Notes: generated by a model from the letters alone, not told the origin. A stretch of 64,000 bases of DNA from Ensifer sp. LC163 (GCF_001695855.1 NZ_MBSS01000001.1:248001-312000), one strand, 5' to 3'; shown: positions 10,167 through 20,116, numbered from the stretch's first letter. Numbers and translations: made by a program.

Positions 10167-11159
10167 GTGATCAATCCTGCACCGGCACCCGCTTTGCTGC
10201 GCATCCCGACCTTCGACGATGTCCGGGCCGCGCGGGCACGCATCGCTGGCGCGGCTCACCGCACGCCCGTTTTGACGTCGCGAACTGCGGACGCACGAGC
10301 CGGAGCGGCCGTCTTTTTCAAGGCTGAGAATCTGCAGCGTGCGGGGGCTTTCAAGTTCCGTGGCGCGTACAATGCCATCGCTGCGCTGGACACACGGTCC
10401 CGGCAAAATGGTGTCGTCGCCTATTCCTCCGGCAATCACGCCCAGGCACTCGCCTATGCCGCGAGACTCCAGGGTGTTTCGGCAACGGTGGTGATGCCGC
10501 AGGACGCTCCGGAGATAAAGGTGGCGGCGACCAGGGGCTATGGAGCCGAGGTCATCTTCTATGACCGGTATACGGAAGATCGTGCGGAAATAAGCCAGCG
10601 CCTTGCCGCCGAACGAGGAGCAGCGCTGATTCCGCCTTATGACCATCCGGATGTCATCGCGGGACAGGGCACCGCAGCACTGGAACTGATCGAGGATGTC
10701 GGGGAGATCGATTTGCTCGCCGTTCCGCTGGGCGGCGGCGGTCTGCTTGCGGGCAGCGCGCTCAGCACCAGGGCGCTGTTGCCTGCCTGCGCCATTGTTG
10801 GCGTCGAGCCCGAGGCAGGCAACGACGGCCAGCAATCATTGCGAAAGGGCGAAGTGGTCCAGATCCCGGTGCCTAAGTCCATCGCTGATGGTGCGATTGT
10901 CACCCATGTCGGCAACCACAACTTCGCCATCCTGAAAAACAAGGTCGATGACATTGTCACGGTTACCGATGCCCAACTGGTCGAGACGATGCGGTTCTTT
11001 GCCGAGCGCATGAAGATCATCGTGGAACCGACCGGCTGCCTGGCCGCGGCGGCCGTTTTGCATGGCGCAATCGCCTGTGGCGGCGCGCGGGTCGGCATTC
11101 TGTTGAGCGGCGGTAATATCGATCTGAAAACCTTCAGCGCACTTCTGGACGGGCGCTGA
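10167..11159 (+). CDS. PLP-dependent threonine/serine or threo-3-hydroxyaspartate dehydratase
   Basis: Fold-type II PLP enzyme of 330 residues that deaminates a hydroxy-amino acid to a keto acid. The PLP lysine is K63 in AFKFRGAYNA, the substrate loop SSGNHAQA is at 88-95, and the phosphate-binding GGGGLL is at 189-194. There is no C-terminal ACT regulatory domain, so it is of the catabolic/serine-racemase/hydroxyaspartate-lyase type rather than biosynthetic IlvA. The start is GTG at 10167 with GGAGG six bases upstream; the longer frame has no such site. The family cannot be resolved further without alignment. A truncated RIME-like repeat follows. Confidence 0.88.
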   Translation: MINPAPAPALLRIPTFDDVRAARARIAGAAHRTPVLTSRTADARAGAAVFFKAENLQRAGAFKFRGAYNAIAALDTRSRQNGVVAYSSGNHAQALAYAARLQGVSATVVMPQDAPEIKVAATRGYGAEVIFYDRYTEDRAEISQRLAAERGAALIPPYDHPDVIAGQGTAALELIEDVGEIDLLAVPLGGGGLLAGSALSTRALLPACAIVGVEPEAGNDGQQSLRKGEVVQIPVPKSIADGAIVTHVGNHNFAILKNKVDDIVTVTDAQLVETMRFFAERMKIIVEPTGCLAAAAVLHGAIACGGARVGILLSGGNIDLKTFSALLDGR

Positions 11160-11197
11160 AGCGGCGTGTCAGCTTATCCTTCGTTTGCATCAATGCT

Positions 11198-11281
11198 ACT
11201 GCATAATTCCTTAAATCGGATTCGATTCAAGGACAGAATTATGCAGCCACTCAAAGTGTTACAGCGACCTTTGCGCGTCTA
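11198..11281 (-). repeat. RIME-like repeat copy C, truncated in P1
   Basis: P2 is complete (11199-11246; arms GCATAATT/AATTATGC) and P1 begins normally (TACAGCGACCTTTGCGCGTC) but stops at 11280, where unrelated sequence starts. The break marks the left edge of a stretch unlike its surroundings. Confidence 0.8.
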
Positions 11282-11641
11282 ATACCAACGTGCGCTGGTC
11301 ATGACCGATGCGCCCAATCGCGCAGCCCGATGGACATGATCTTCCACGACTGATCGGCGAGACTGTTCCCGCCTCCATCTATGATCCGAAACGTTTTCTA
11401 CATCCCCCGCCCCGATATTCCGTCTGAGCATCATCCCCAACTGCAGGCCGCAGCCTTGCAGATATGGTCCCAGATTGTTCGCCTTCAGACTGCGTGAACA
11501 CCGGCTGCGGTCCATTTCCGCGACGCAAGCTCATTAAGTTTACAGTGCCCCGCTCCGACCACCCCGCCAGGCCGACCAGATGACGATAAAACCAGCCTGA
11601 CACTGATAGTCATTCCACAGTATAAATCCAAAACTCGCTAT
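11282..11641. other. Gene-free stretch between truncated repeat and AT-rich island
   Basis: About 360 bases with only short, unconvincing open frames on both strands. No family was recognised; it may be remnant DNA brought in with the AT-rich segment that follows. Confidence 0.4.
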
Positions 11642-12073
11642 TTACTTTTTCCTCAACATTTCATCACTGTATATCCCATCACATCTATTCAGGAATGTTA
11701 AAAATACATTTCGATTACCCGCGTCATACATTTTTGATATTCCATCAATATGGTTCTGTACCTCCTTATCTAATTCATTTTTACTCTTATTCAATGCATT
11801 AAAATACTCTACGGCAAACTCGCTTGTTAACTTAAGCTTGCCGACATACTTTTTGTACAACTACTTTCGATCCGAATCTTTTAGACTTTCGGACGCAATA
11901 AAGTAAGTTGCTTTGCACTCTATCGACAGAGCCCGCATGTTTTCCATAGGAACATCAGCTGACGCGTGAGTATTATGTGGTAAAAAAGCACTACCTAACA
12001 AAAACACCGTTCCGAGCCACAGAGAGCATAGTTTCCCGCGCATTAATACGCCTGCGAGATTTGACGTTGGCAT
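11642..12073 (-). pseudogene. Secreted small protein interrupted by an in-frame amber codon
   Basis: One continuous frame of 143 sense codons, apart from a TAG at 11861-11863. The ATG at 12073 has GGAGGGG just upstream. The first ~38 residues are a signal peptide (basic start, hydrophobic LWLGTVFLLGSAFL, then HASA). The mature part is Lys/Asn/Tyr-rich with one cysteine (IECKATYF) before the stop and one after (NRCDGIY). Base composition is strikingly AT-rich compared with all neighbours, indicating horizontal origin. The family is not recognised. It is either a decayed gene or one needing amber readthrough; decay is the simpler reading. Confidence 0.6.
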
Positions 12074-12303
12074 AATCCCCTCCATAGACCGACAATCGTC
12101 TACGCTACCTACGACACAAACTACGCGCCACCTACAATCTAATGTTGAGGCTATGTTTATGAGTAATATAAATAGACGCGCGACGCTGTAGCCCTTCAAA
12201 TCCTCGATGACCACCATCACTCAGCTGCACCCCATCGGAAATCGGGTGGGCGCTGCTCCTCGCCGAAGATACTCAGGGCGCCTCAACCAAGAGGAGCAAG
12301 TCC

Positions 12304-13053
12304 ATGTCCATGCTGCAAGACAAGATCGTCATCGTCACCGGCGCCTCGTCGGGTATCGGCAGAGCGGTAGCAGAACTCTTCGCCGCCGAAGGCGCGAAGG
12401 TCGTTTTGAACGCCCGCAACGAAGCGCCGCTCGCCGCCGTGGCGGAGGCCATCCGAGCCTCCGGCGGCGAGGCGATCGCCGTCAGCGGCGACGTCACAGA
12501 GGAAGACACACACGCCCGGCTGGTCGAAGCCGCCGTCAACCGGTTCGGCGGCCTCGATATCGCCGTCAACAATGCCGGTGCCGTTGGCGCCATGAAGCCG
12601 CTCGCCGAGATCACGGCCGCGGAATGGCAGGAGACGCTGGCCGCCAACCTCACCTCCGCCTTCCTCGGCACCCGCCACCAGATCCCGGCAATGCTCACGC
12701 GCGGCGGCGGATCGCTGGTCTTCACCTCCACTTTCGTCGGAACCAGCGCCGGCATCCCCGGCCTGGGCGCATACGGTGCAAGCAAGGCCGGGCTGATGGG
12801 GCTCGTAAAGGGCATCACCGCCGATTACGGCGCGAGCGGCATCCGCGCCAACGCCCTGCTTCCGGGCGGCGTCGACACGCCGATGGGCGGCAGCAAGGAG
12901 CAAAAGGAATGGGCCGCCGGCCTGCACGCTATGAAGCGCATCGCCCAGCCCGACGAGATCGCCCGGGCGGCGCTGTTCCTGGCAGGCCCGATGGCAAGCT
13001 TCGTCGCGGGCTCCGCGCTCTACGCTGACGGCGGGAATGCCGCGGTCAAGTGA
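12304..13053 (+). CDS. Short-chain dehydrogenase/reductase
   Basis: NAD(P)-dependent oxidoreductase of 249 residues, the classical SDR length. Cofactor motif TGASSGIG is at 13-20, NNAG near 90-93, and the catalytic YGASK near 157-161 (Tyr/Lys) with an upstream Ser. The C-terminus YADGGNAAVK is typical of SDRs annotated as 3-oxoacyl-ACP or glucose dehydrogenase homologues; the true substrate is unknown. ATG at 12304 follows AAGAGGAGCAAGTCC. It converges on the Lrp gene, with a strong hairpin between. Confidence 0.93.
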   Translation: MSMLQDKIVIVTGASSGIGRAVAELFAAEGAKVVLNARNEAPLAAVAEAIRASGGEAIAVSGDVTEEDTHARLVEAAVNRFGGLDIAVNNAGAVGAMKPLAEITAAEWQETLAANLTSAFLGTRHQIPAMLTRGGGSLVFTSTFVGTSAGIPGLGAYGASKAGLMGLVKGITADYGASGIRANALLPGGVDTPMGGSKEQKEWAAGLHAMKRIAQPDEIARAALFLAGPMASFVAGSALYADGGNAAVK

Positions 13054-13077
13054 CGACAACGGCAGCGCCGATTTCGC

Positions 13078-13102
13078 GCGCCGGGGCGATTTGCCCCGGC
13101 GC
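13078..13102. terminator. Bidirectional hairpin between convergent genes
   Basis: Perfect 10-bp stem GCGCCGGGGC/GCCCCGGCGC with loop GATTT, between the SDR stop and the end of the Lrp gene. There is no T-tract, so its terminator strength is uncertain. Confidence 0.6.
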
Positions 13103-13156
13103 CTGCTGCTTGGACCGTCATCGAAAAGGCGAAGGCCCCGCAGCAAACTGCAAGCC

Positions 13157-13609
13157 TCACAGCGGAATCGCCGTCGTCTCCTTGCCCGTGCGGATCACGA
13201 ACATCGTGTAGTAGCGGGCGACATTGCTCTCGTCGCGGAAGAGCCGCTCGGTCAGGGCATCGAGTTCTTCCATGTCCTTTAGCCGCAGCATCAGAAGCGC
13301 ATCGGTCTCGCCGCTGACGCTATAGGCCTGAACCACCGCAGGCTCCTTGGCGGCAAGGTCGAGGAAGCGACGCACATATTGTTCGCCATGGCGCTCCAGC
13401 TCGACGGTGATGATCGCCTTCACCGACCGGCCGGCCTTGGCCGGATTGAGGACGGCGACCACCCGGTCGATGACGCCAGCCGAGTGAAGCCGTCGGATAC
13501 GGCGCAGGCAGCTCGACGGCGACAGCCCGACTTCAACCGCAAGATCGGCATTGGTGCGCGACGCATCCTGTTGCAGCAGCGTGAGCAGCTTTCTGTCGAT
13601 CTTGTCCAT
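13157..13609 (-). CDS. Lrp/AsnC family transcriptional regulator
   Basis: 150 residues: N-terminal winged helix (about 1-60, with [20 protein letters not shown] as recognition region) and C-terminal RAM/ACT ligand domain. It is divergent to the Gate-domain membrane gene at 13727 with 117 bases between, so control of that gene is likely by analogy with other Lrp-transporter pairs. A second Lrp gene is at 27738. The effector is probably an amino acid or related metabolite. Confidence 0.93.
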   Translation of the reverse strand: MDKIDRKLLTLLQQDASRTNADLAVEVGLSPSSCLRRIRRLHSAGVIDRVVAVLNPAKAGRSVKAIITVELERHGEQYVRRFLDLAAKEPAVVQAYSVSGETDALLMLRLKDMEELDALTERLFRDESNVARYYTMFVIRTGKETTAIPL

Positions 13610-13726
13610 GCCGATTCCCCATTCATGTGGCGCCGTGCAATTTTATTGCACAGATTCGCATATTTTGACCACAACTGCGAACGGCCCCGCGCTAGTCCTT
13701 GGATGACAACTCAGGGAGACACCGTC

Positions 13727-14722
13727 ATGGCCGTTCACATCATCCTCTACCGCAAGACGCTCGCGACACTCGAAGTCTATTGGGAGCTGGTGCGCATCAT
13801 CGTTCCCGTCACCATCGCCACGCACGTCCTGCAGGAGCTGGGCGTGATCCGGGCAATCGCGCCGGCCTTCGAGCCGCTGATGACCCTGGTCGGGCTGCCG
13901 CCCGAACTCGCCTTTGCCTGGCTCACCGGTTTGCTGGTCGGCATCTGGGGGGCGGTGGTGGTGGTTTTTGCGCTGGTGCCGGTTTCGGAGCTGACGACCG
14001 CCGACATGACCGTGTTCTCGGCATTGATGCTGGTGGCGCACGCCATTCCGATCGAACAGCGCATCATCCAGAAAGCGGGCCCAAGCTTCGTGGTCACAGC
14101 GGCGCTGCGTATCGTTGGCGGCCTCATCTTCGCAGCACTCCTGCACCAGCTGTTCGCGGCGACCGGATGGCTCGCCGCACCTCTGAGCCCGGCATGGACA
14201 CCGGTCAACCAGGGCTCCGACTGGATCAGCTTCACTTTCAGCACGCTGAAGACGCTTGCGACCATGCTCGTCGTCCTACTGGCCTTGAGCTGGATGATCG
14301 AGATCCTCAAGATGGTGGGCATCCTCGGCTGGCTGAACCGGGCAATGGCGCCGCTCTTCCGCCTCGCCGGGATCCAGCCGCAGACAGTGCCCTTCACCGC
14401 CGTCGGCGTGCTTCTCGGGATCTCCTATGGTGGCGCGCTGTTGATCCGCGAGGCGCGCACGGCAAGCGTCGAACCGCGCCAGGTCTTCCTCGCCTGCGTC
14501 TTCATGGGCTTCGGCCACAGTCTCGTCGAGGACACGTTGGTCGTCGTCGCGCTCGGCGCGGATTTTGCCAGCGTGTTCTTCGGCCGGCTTATCTTTGCAA
14601 TCGTCGCGACGGCCTTGATCGCCAGGGTCATCGGCTCGGCGCCCGACGCGGTGTTTTTCAGGACATTCTTCCGCAAGGAAGGTTTCAAACTTGCTCCATC
14701 GGAAGCCGGTCTTGGCGGATGA
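13727..14722 (+). CDS. Nucleoside-recognition (Gate) domain membrane protein
   Basis: 331-residue integral membrane protein with about eight hydrophobic helices arranged as two similar halves, each with a Gate-like segment (for example [14 protein letters not shown] and [19 protein letters not shown]). Gate proteins are related to nucleoside transporters and spore-maturation SpmA/B; transport is inferred. ATG at 13727 has GGGAGA eight bases upstream; a longer frame from 13379 overlaps the divergent regulator and is rejected. The adjacent Lrp gene is the likely regulator. Confidence 0.8.
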   Translation: MAVHIILYRKTLATLEVYWELVRIIVPVTIATHVLQELGVIRAIAPAFEPLMTLVGLPPELAFAWLTGLLVGIWGAVVVVFALVPVSELTTADMTVFSALMLVAHAIPIEQRIIQKAGPSFVVTAALRIVGGLIFAALLHQLFAATGWLAAPLSPAWTPVNQGSDWISFTFSTLKTLATMLVVLLALSWMIEILKMVGILGWLNRAMAPLFRLAGIQPQTVPFTAVGVLLGISYGGALLIREARTASVEPRQVFLACVFMGFGHSLVEDTLVVVALGADFASVFFGRLIFAIVATALIARVIGSAPDAVFFRTFFRKEGFKLAPSEAGLGG

Positions 14723-14754
14723 AAACTTCGGCGGGGCGGCTCCTGCCGCCCATC

Positions 14755-14857
14755 TACAGCGCCGCGCGTCTTATCAGACGCGCAAGGGTCGCTGTAGCAC
14801 TTTGAGTTGCTGCATGTTTTTATCCTTAAATCGGATACGATTTAAGGAAACATGCAG
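14755..14857 (+). repeat. RIME-like repeat copy D (full)
   Basis: P1 14755-14796, then P2 ending at about 14857. The P2 arms are the alternative pair GCATGTTT/AAACATGC and the core is AAATCGGATACGATTT. It lies 32 bases after the Gate-protein stop. Confidence 0.9.
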
Positions 14858-14973
14858 TAGCATCGAAGCCTTGCTTCACCCGACGACACGCCAAAACCAG
14901 CTTCGTAACTGTTACATCCTTGCCTAATTTTAGCATTCTGTAATCCTCCCCGTTTCACCGGAGGAGAAGCGAC

Positions 14974-17364
14974 ATGCTAAGACTTGGAACGCTATTTCTC
15001 GCCACGTTGAGTTTGACGGCAGCGTCGAATTTCAACGCTCATGCGCAGGAAACCACAGGTGAGTTGGGTTCGCCCAGCGCAACAACGACGATCGACGGCC
15101 GATACTTGCCCAACCCGCCAGCGGCCTTCGGTGGAGATATCGGACTCGACGCGAAAACCTCGAAACCCTACTGGCCGCCTCAGATCGTGCCGCGAAAGGG
15201 CGCTCCCAACATTCTGCTGATCATGACCGATGACGCCGGCTACGGCGTTGCGGGCACATTTGGCGGCGTTATTCCGACGCCGGCGCTTGACCGGGTTGCC
15301 AACGCCGGCTTGCGCTTTACGCAGTTCCATTCCACCGCGCTGTGCTCACCATCGCGCGCCGCCCTTATCACCGGCCGTAACCATCATTCGTCAGGCTTCG
15401 GCGTTATCTCCGAGCAGGCCACCGGTTATCCCGGCTATGACTCGATCATCGGCATCGAGAACGCTACGATTGGTGAAATCCTGAAGCAGAATGGCTACGC
15501 CACGTCCTGGTTCGGAAAGAACCACAACACCCCCGCCTTTCAGTACAGCACCGCTGGTCCGTTCGATCAGTGGCCGACGGGTATGGGCTTCGATTACTTC
15601 TATGGCTTCATGGGTGGCGATAGCAATCAGTGGGAGCCGTACCTGTTCCAGAACACGACCCAGATTTTCCCCTGGACCGGCAAGCCCGGCTACAATCTCG
15701 TAACGGACATGGCCGACAACGCGATCGATCATATCAAGCAGCTGAATGCGGCAGCACCTGACAAGCCGTTCTTCGTCTACTACGTGCCCGGCGCCACGCA
15801 TGCACCCCACCATCCCACGAAGGAATGGATCGACAAGTTCAAGGGCAAGTTCGACATGGGCTGGAACGAGCTGCGCGAGCAGATTTTCGCCAATCAGAAA
15901 AAGCTCGGCGTTATTCCCGCAAACACGCAGCTGACCGAATGGCCGGATACCCTGCCGAAATGGGACACTTTGGACGCAGAAAGCAAGAAGCTGTTTGCGC
16001 ACCAGGCTGAGGTCTTCGCTGCCTATGTTGCCTATTCGGATCACGAAATCGGCCGGGTCATCCAGGCCGTCGATGATCTCGGGAAACTCGACAATACCCT
16101 TGTCATCTACATCGAGGGAGACAACGGCACCAGCGCCGAAGGAAGCGCGATAGGAACCCCGAACGAACTGATCACGATCGAAGGCATGCAGATGCCGGTC
16201 GCAGAGCAGATGAAATTCTATGATAAATGGGGCTCCAACCAAACCTATCCGCACATGTCGGTTGCCTGGTCATGGGCCTTTGACACGCCGTTCAAGTGGA
16301 CGAAGCAGGTTGCTTCACACTTCGGCGGCACGCGCCAGGGCATGGCGATGTCCTGGCCGGCACGGATCAAGGAAGCCGGTGGCGTTCGGACTCAGTTCCA
16401 CCACATGATCGATATCGTTCCTACGATCCTCGAAGCAACAGGCACGACGGCCCCGGCGATGGTCGATGGCGTCGCGCAAAAGCCGATCGAAGGCGTCAGC
16501 ATGGCCTATAGCTGGGACAACGCCCAGGCACCATCTGCCCGCAAGACCCAATACTTTGAAATGTTCGGCAATCGCGGCATCTACAACGACGGCTGGTATG
16601 CCTGCACGACACCGCCGGCAGCGCCGTGGTTGATGGGCAAGACAGCGATGCCCGACGTCGTCGACGGCTATAAGTGGGAACTGTACAACCTCACGGAGGA
16701 CTATTCCCAGAACAACGACCTTGCTGCAAAAATGCCCGAAAAATTGCACCAGATGCAGGAACTGTTTCTGATGGAAGCGGCAAAATACGACGTCTTCCCC
16801 TTGGACAACTCGATCCTGGAACGCCTTCTTACGCCACGGCCGAGCGCCACCGCCGGACGGAAGGAGTTCAGCTACGCCGGCGTGATGTCAGGCATTCCGA
16901 CAAGCAATGCACCGAGTGTCATCAACAAGTCCTATACGATCACCGCAGAGGTAACCGTTCCTGAAAACGGCGGCGAAGGTATGCTCGTCACCACAGGGGG
17001 GCGCTTCGGTGGATACGGGTTCTATCTCCTCAAGGGCAAACCCGTGTTTCTGTATAACTTCGTCAATATGGAGCGCTTCCGCTGGGAGGGTCAGGAAACC
17101 CTTTCATCCGGCAAGCACACGCTGGTCTTCGATTTCAAATCCGACGGACCCGGCATGGGCAAGGGCGGCACTGGCGTCCTGAAGGTGGACGGCAAGGAGG
17201 TTGCGAACACGAGAATACCGCACACGATCCCGGCATTGATGCCCTGGGATGAGACCTTCGATGTGGGCGTCGATACGCGCACAGGTGTCGAAGAAACTGA
17301 CTATCAGGTGCCGTTCGCCTTCAACGGTGAAATTGCAAAGCTGACCGTCAATCTGCAGCCGTAA
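14974..17364 (+). CDS. Arylsulfatase (type I), long form, Sec-exported
   Basis: 796-residue sulfate-ester hydrolase. A Sec signal peptide spans residues 1-24 (hydrophobic core, site AHA before QE). Metal-binding DD is at 86-87. Signature CSPSR is at 124-128 (Cys124 to formylglycine) followed by AALITGRNHHSSGFG. The catalytic core runs to about 610; the last ~180 residues form a beta-rich tail (YTITAEVTVPENGGEGM...). ATG at 14974 has GGAGGAG upstream. It resembles the partial sulfatase at 1-1438 in core motifs but differs in export signal. The target ester is unknown. Confidence 0.95.
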   Translation: MLRLGTLFLATLSLTAASNFNAHAQETTGELGSPSATTTIDGRYLPNPPAAFGGDIGLDAKTSKPYWPPQIVPRKGAPNILLIMTDDAGYGVAGTFGGVIPTPALDRVANAGLRFTQFHSTALCSPSRAALITGRNHHSSGFGVISEQATGYPGYDSIIGIENATIGEILKQNGYATSWFGKNHNTPAFQYSTAGPFDQWPTGMGFDYFYGFMGGDSNQWEPYLFQNTTQIFPWTGKPGYNLVTDMADNAIDHIKQLNAAAPDKPFFVYYVPGATHAPHHPTKEWIDKFKGKFDMGWNELREQIFANQKKLGVIPANTQLTEWPDTLPKWDTLDAESKKLFAHQAEVFAAYVAYSDHEIGRVIQAVDDLGKLDNTLVIYIEGDNGTSAEGSAIGTPNELITIEGMQMPVAEQMKFYDKWGSNQTYPHMSVAWSWAFDTPFKWTKQVASHFGGTRQGMAMSWPARIKEAGGVRTQFHHMIDIVPTILEATGTTAPAMVDGVAQKPIEGVSMAYSWDNAQAPSARKTQYFEMFGNRGIYNDGWYACTTPPAAPWLMGKTAMPDVVDGYKWELYNLTEDYSQNNDLAAKMPEKLHQMQELFLMEAAKYDVFPLDNSILERLLTPRPSATAGRKEFSYAGVMSGIPTSNAPSVINKSYTITAEVTVPENGGEGMLVTTGGRFGGYGFYLLKGKPVFLYNFVNMERFRWEGQETLSSGKHTLVFDFKSDGPGMGKGGTGVLKVDGKEVANTRIPHTIPALMPWDETFDVGVDTRTGVEETDYQVPFAFNGEIAKLTVNLQP

Positions 17365-17415
17365 CCCTTAATTTGCAGGCCCTGGACAGCCAGTTTCAGG
17401 GTCCGCGGTTCCGCT

Positions 17416-17519
17416 ACTGCATGTTTCCTTAAATCGGATCCGATTTAAGGATAAAAACATGCAGCAATTCAAAGTGCTACAGCGACCTTTGCGCGTTTGA
17501 TAGGACGCGCGGCGCTGTA
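17416..17519 (-). repeat. RIME-like repeat copy E (full)
   Basis: P2 then P1 on the plus strand, with P2 arms GCATGTTT/AAAACATGC, core AAATCGGATCCGATTT, and P1 ending CGGCGCTGTAG. It sits 52 bases after the sulfatase stop. The remaining 165 bases to the next gene show nothing recognisable. Confidence 0.9.
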
Positions 17520-17684
17520 GGTCGGCGCTACGCGGCTTGAAACAGCCGCAGAGCCTCGAACGACACGGCCAGAAAACAGCAAGGTCGCCAAGACTGGCGG
17601 CTTTTGAGCAACAGGTCGTACTTGACGCACGGCGTTGTCGAAGCCGAGGCCGCCGTCGTCCGACCAGCGCGGCCCCAGGATGGG

Positions 17685-18722
17685 TCATTCCGTGCCTGCC
17701 TCGGCGGTCCCGTTCGCAGGCGCCGCCGTCCGTCCGAACGTGGCGCGATAGGCGGCGGGCGTCGTCGAAAGCTGCTGGCGAAAATGGTGGCGCAGCGTCT
17801 GGGTCGAGCCGAAGCCCGAAACTTCCGCCACCTGCTCCATGCCCAGCGTGCTTTCCTCCAGCAGTTGCCGCGCCCGCGCCAGCCGTTCGCCAAGCAGCCA
17901 GCGCGCCGGCGTCGTGCCGGTGGCCGCTTCGAAGCGGCGCAGGAAGGTGCGTTCGCTCATGCCCACGGATTTGGCCAGCGCCGCGATCGAAAAATCCTCG
18001 CCGAGCCGCGCACGCATCCGGTCGATCAGCGGCCCGAGGCGCGCGCTCTCGTGCACCTCCGGCACCGCCCTTTCGATATATTGCGCCTGCCCGCCATCGC
18101 GGTGCGGCGGCACGACGAGGCGGCGCGCCACCCGGTTGGCCGCATCGCTGCCGAAATCGCGGCGAATGAGATGCAGGCAGAGATCGATGCCGGCGGCACT
18201 GCCGGCAGACGTCAGCACCGCGCCGCTATCGACATAGAGCACGTCGGGCACCACCTCGATATCGGGGTAGAGTGTCTTGAGCTTGTCGGTATAGCGCCAG
18301 TGGGTCGTCGCGCGCAGGCCCGAGAGAAGGCCGGCTGCCGCCAGCACGAAGACGCCGGAGCAGATGGAAAGCACCCGCGCACCGCCGGCATGCGCCGCGC
18401 GCAGCGCCCGGCACAGGGCTTCAGGCACCGGCGTATCGGCACCGCGCCAGCCCGGCACGATGATGGTGCCGGCCTCTGCCAACAGATCGAGCCCGCCATC
18501 GGCCACCAGCCTGATGCCGCCGGTCGCCCTCAGTTCCCCCGGCTCGATCGCCGCGACGGCGAAGCGATACCACCCCTCGCCCATCTCAGGCCGCGGCAGG
18601 CCGAACATTTCCACCGCCACGCCAAACTCGAAGGTGCAGAGACCGTCATAGGCGAGAGCGACGACAAGGGGATTGGCGGGCGATGGTGAGGTGGCAAGCG
18701 GTTTTGGCATGATCTTGAGCAT
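17685..18722 (-). CDS. FtrA-like AraC family regulator with DJ-1/PfpI domain
   Basis: About 345 residues. The N-terminal half is a class-I amidotransferase-like domain (VVALAYDGLCTFEFGVAVE..., nucleophile-elbow region VLSICSGVFVLAAAGLL). The C-terminal ~100 residues are the AraC double helix-turn-helix (FSIAALAKSVGMSERTFLRRFEAATGTTPARWL). This layout is that of FtrA/GlxA regulators. The start is either ATG 18722 or ATG 18710; neither has a strong ribosome site. It is divergent, 88 bases away, from a rhodanese gene, a common pairing for FtrA-type regulators. Confidence 0.9.
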   Translation of the reverse strand: MLKIMPKPLATSPSPANPLVVALAYDGLCTFEFGVAVEMFGLPRPEMGEGWYRFAVAAIEPGELRATGGIRLVADGGLDLLAEAGTIIVPGWRGADTPVPEALCRALRAAHAGGARVLSICSGVFVLAAAGLLSGLRATTHWRYTDKLKTLYPDIEVVPDVLYVDSGAVLTSAGSAAGIDLCLHLIRRDFGSDAANRVARRLVVPPHRDGGQAQYIERAVPEVHESARLGPLIDRMRARLGEDFSIAALAKSVGMSERTFLRRFEAATGTTPARWLLGERLARARQLLEESTLGMEQVAEVSGFGSTQTLRHHFRQQLSTTPAAYRATFGRTAAPANGTAEAGTE

Positions 18723-18810
18723 ATATGGCGAACCTGCCATCTGCCAGCCCTTTCCTGTGCTTGCTACAACCCTCCGCGTCAACCGCCCACTTCGACCAAA
18801 GGAGAGCAAG

Positions 18811-19242
18811 ATGAGCTACGTCACCGAAACCCCAGCCGCAGCACCCGAGATCGCCATTGCCCATTTCGCCCAGCGCCTGAGTGTCGAGACCGATTGTGCC
18901 GACGTCGCCCATGCCCTGAAGAGCGGCGAGCAGGACTTCGTGCTGCTGCACGCAGTCGGCACCGAGGCCGCCTATGCCCGCCGCCATGTGCCGGGCGCCA
19001 TCCACCTGCCCCACCGCGAAATCACCGCAGAGCGTTTGGCCGAGTGGCCGGCCGATACCCTGTTCGTTGCCTATTGCGCCGGGCCGCATTGCAACGGCGC
19101 CGACCAGGCGGCGCTGAAGATCGCCCGACTCGGACGGCCGGTGAAGATCATGATCGGCGGCATTACCGGCTGGGAAGACGAAGGTTTCGCTTTCGCCTCG
19201 GGCAGCGCCCCGGGCGAGCCGAAGCTGCTGCTTGCCGCCTGA
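18811..19242 (+). CDS. Rhodanese-like domain protein
   Basis: 143 residues with a single rhodanese fold. The active loop CAGPHCNGADQAALK (about residues 88-102) has Cys at its start and a second Cys in the loop; rhodanese marker HVPGAIHLPHREI is also present. It probably transfers sulfur or binds thiols in the cytoplasm; the substrate is unknown. ATG at 18811 has AGGAGAG seven bases upstream. It is divergent from the FtrA-like gene, which probably controls it. Confidence 0.88.
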   Translation: MSYVTETPAAAPEIAIAHFAQRLSVETDCADVAHALKSGEQDFVLLHAVGTEAAYARRHVPGAIHLPHREITAERLAEWPADTLFVAYCAGPHCNGADQAALKIARLGRPVKIMIGGITGWEDEGFAFASGSAPGEPKLLLAA

Positions 19243-19401
19243 AGGCACCGCTGACGAGGCAGATGGCCCGCGGATCAGGCGATCGGCGGGCCATTGCATG
19301 GCTCCCCGGGCCGGATTCGATCGCGCGAAGCAATGCCGATCGCCAAACGGCAGCCTTGGCGGACCCGTGCGAACGCGCCAAGGTAGCCGGCAGGAACAAC
19401 A

Positions 19402-19899
19402 ATGCTTGAAGGCCCCGTGATGAGCCCGATGACGAATGCCCTTTCCACCCGCCCGTTCGAGCATCGCGACGTGCCTGCGGTGCTGACACTGATGCGTGGC
19501 CTTGCCGTGTTCGAAGGCTATATCGACAAGTTCGCCGTCACCGAAAAGGATCTGATCGACCACGGTCTGTGCGATGCCCCACGCTTCGGCGTCTTCGTGG
19601 CCGAACTCGACGGCCGTGTCGTCGGCATCGCCGTGCACTATGTCATTCCCTGGACCTACGACCTGAAACCGACGGTGGTTTTGAAGGAACTGTTCGTCGA
19701 GGAAGCTGCACGTTCCTCGGGCGCCGGCGCTGCCCTCATCGCCGCCCTGAAGCGCCACGCCGCCGCCATCGGCGCGCCGCGCATCAACTGGACGGTGCTT
19801 GCCGGCAACGCGCCGGCCAAGCGCTTCTACCGGCGCCAGGGCGGCGGTCCCGACGAGGTATGGGAACCGTGGACGATGCCGGTATCATCGGGCAGCTAA
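19402..19899 (+). CDS. GNAT family N-acetyltransferase
   Basis: 165 residues with the GNAT acetyl-CoA fold: VVLKELFVEEAARSSGAGAALIAAL is motif A (variant of the usual R/QxxGxG/A), and NAPAKRFYRRQG is motif B. It resembles diamine/ectoine-type small acetyltransferases, but the substrate is not assignable. ATG 19402 and ATG 19420 are both possible starts; the first has CAGGAAC upstream. Confidence 0.85.
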   Translation: MLEGPVMSPMTNALSTRPFEHRDVPAVLTLMRGLAVFEGYIDKFAVTEKDLIDHGLCDAPRFGVFVAELDGRVVGIAVHYVIPWTYDLKPTVVLKELFVEEAARSSGAGAALIAALKRHAAAIGAPRINWTVLAGNAPAKRFYRRQGGGPDEVWEPWTMPVSSGS

Positions 19900-20021
19900 C
19901 GAACTTCGAGGCAGTAAGGACAGCACTTTCGCAGAGACACTCATAAGCGGGCGGCCAGCACAGTGCGGCGGCGCAACGGCGCTGCGCTTCACGATGTAGA
20001 GGCGCCGCAACACATTAATCC

Positions 20022-20068
20022 TGCCGCATAATACCTTGAATCGATTCCGATTTGAGGCATTGTGCGGT
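20022..20068. repeat. RIME-like repeat copy F, P2 half only
   Basis: CCGCATAATACCTTGAATCG pairs imperfectly with CGATTTGAGGCATTGTGCGG. The CTTGAA/TTTGAG change relative to other copies keeps most pairing (one G-T). It lies just upstream of the DUF1801 gene. Confidence 0.65.
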
Positions 20069-20116
20069 GACGCTTGCGCCGCCCAGGCGATCGAGGAGCC
20101 GGAGGACCGAGAGCCA

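Noticed and set aside
11282-11641. Possible transposase remnant next to truncated repeat C
   Set aside because: No frame shows transposase motifs and no terminal inverted repeats or target duplication were found.
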